Of a stretch of DNA of 64,000 bases, positions 63,968 to 64,000 are shown piece by piece (positions within the stretch are counted from its first letter, which is position 1; every line of letters begins with the position of its first letter). The notes beneath the pieces are model-generated. The model ran no database searches, was not told where the DNA came from, and worked only from the letters and a program-made list of their open reading frames with translations. The stretch is from Luzula sylvatica (lineage: Eukaryota; Streptophyta; Magnoliopsida; Poales; Juncaceae): positions 1,054,001 to 1,118,000 of the forward strand of contig CAMPEJ010000003.1 of assembly GCA_946800325.1 (NCBI GenBank). The letters run 5' to 3'. A program made the translations under genes and the position numbers.

Positions 63968-64000
63968 CAAATCATCTCAAAATACATTATTTGAACTCCC
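63968..64000 (+). repeat. Partial monomer at the window edge (33 bp)
   Basis: Begins CAAATCATCTC with ACATTATTTG, matching the CATCTC monomer type, and is cut by the window end in register. Confidence 0.97.

Larger units (their letters stand above)
1..64000 (+). repeat. 124-bp tandem satellite array filling the whole window
   Basis: The same 124-bp unit recurs head to tail throughout. Monomer starts (the C of CAAATGATCT or its variants) fall at 1, 125, 249 and so on, and the register can be followed to a start at 63,968. All monomers have the same orientation. A conserved core, CTCCCCAAAGCATAAAC, and a second block, AAATTTTGGTGAAATG, appear in nearly every unit. Variation is mainly single-base and concentrates at a few recurrent sites (monomer positions 9, 11, 18-19, 46-47, 51, 73, 81-82, 89 and 109). 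No stretch over 300 bases lacks the satellite, so no unique sequence exists here. Chromosomal role is inferred: centromeric or pericentromeric heterochromatin is the usual setting for such arrays, but a subtelomeric or interstitial block is possible. Confidence 0.99.
56155..64000 (+). repeat. Mosaic HOR zone, right end
   Basis: Contains a GAATCGAATAAC/TTACTTG series at 56,527, a 13-monomer copy of the 25-mer start at 57,023-58,634, a 9-mer duplication at 59,379-61,613, further GAATAAC monomers near 61,798, 62,666 and 63,288, and a terminal segment shared with 37,290-38,455. The array continues past the window edge. Confidence 0.85.
62837..64000 (+). repeat. Terminal segment shared with 37,290-38,455
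   Basis: Nine-plus monomers match at a distance of 206 monomers (adjusted for the +3 and -2 indels), including the rare GATCTGAAAATACG at 63,604. Differences include GATGTAAAA for GATGTGAAA, the 2-bp loss near 63,626 and GTCGT near 63,828. Confidence 0.85.

Noticed and set aside
1..64000. CRISPR array
   Set aside because: There are direct repeats but no unique spacers; the entire 124-bp unit is conserved, and no cas genes are present.
1..64000. Known satellite family (alpha satellite, pAL1, CentO, CentC)
   Set aside because: Monomer length differs from all of these, and I see no recognisable shared sequence. A database search would be needed to identify the family.
1..64000. Inverted segments or strand switches
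   Set aside because: All monomers read in the same direction; no head-to-head or tail-to-tail junction was found.
1..64000. Pure assembly artefact (a consensus monomer copied artificially)
   Set aside because: Copies carry distinct private bases, graded identities, chimeric junctions and consistent duplication order, which fit real array evolution. The exact copy number of near-identical units (23-mers, 24-mers, 25-mers) could still be misassembled.

Overview
The window is one uninterrupted satellite DNA array. A 124-bp monomer is repeated head to tail in a single orientation from base 1 to base 64,000: 516 monomers plus a 33-bp partial one. No gene, transposon, RNA gene, promoter, CRISPR locus or unique-sequence island is visible on either strand. 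The first monomer is about 27% G+C. Both window edges cut the array, so its true size and flanks are unknown. A multi-kilobase, homogenised, AT-rich satellite with higher-order repeats (HORs) points to a eukaryotic chromosome, most simply centromeric or pericentromeric heterochromatin. I do not recognise the monomer and cannot name the species. It is not human alpha satellite (171 bp), Arabidopsis pAL1 (about 178 bp), rice CentO (155 bp) or maize CentC (156 bp) by length. Functional centromere status is inference.

Layout. (1) Bases 1 to about 13,390 form a regular HOR zone: one 21-mer unit (2,604 bp), three 23-mer units (2,852 bp each) and a partial unit. Neighbouring 23-mers differ at only a handful of bases. 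(2) About 13,390 to 23,170 is a mosaic whose repeat distances are 28, 34 and 6 monomers. (3) About 23,170 to 29,740 carries a 40-monomer repeat. (4) Bases 28,999 to 34,950 hold two tandem 24-mers (2,976 bp), each containing an internal 10-mer duplication. (5) Bases 34,951 to 38,546 are a near-copy of 24,039 to 27,510. (6) About 38,547 to 49,954 is a mosaic with a 12-mer tandem duplication. (7) Bases 49,955 to 56,154 are two 25-mers (3,100 bp each). (8) Bases 56,155 to 64,000 are a mosaic with a 9-mer duplication; the last 1.16 kb matches 37,290 to 38,455.

Monomer length is almost perfectly kept. Following the register from end to end gives a net offset of 17 bp, fully explained by three visible indels: -18 bp near 22,651, +3 bp near 61,218 and -2 bp near 63,626. 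Duplication distances are whole numbers of monomers, and several junctions lie inside chimeric monomers, the signature of in-register unequal exchange or conversion-like copying. The most interesting features are the nested recent duplications with mapped junctions, the near-absence of indels, A/T tracts spaced at roughly 12 helical turns per monomer, and short dyads whose loops and arms coincide with the HOR-diagnostic variant sites. I found no sign of an undescribed protein-coding system.
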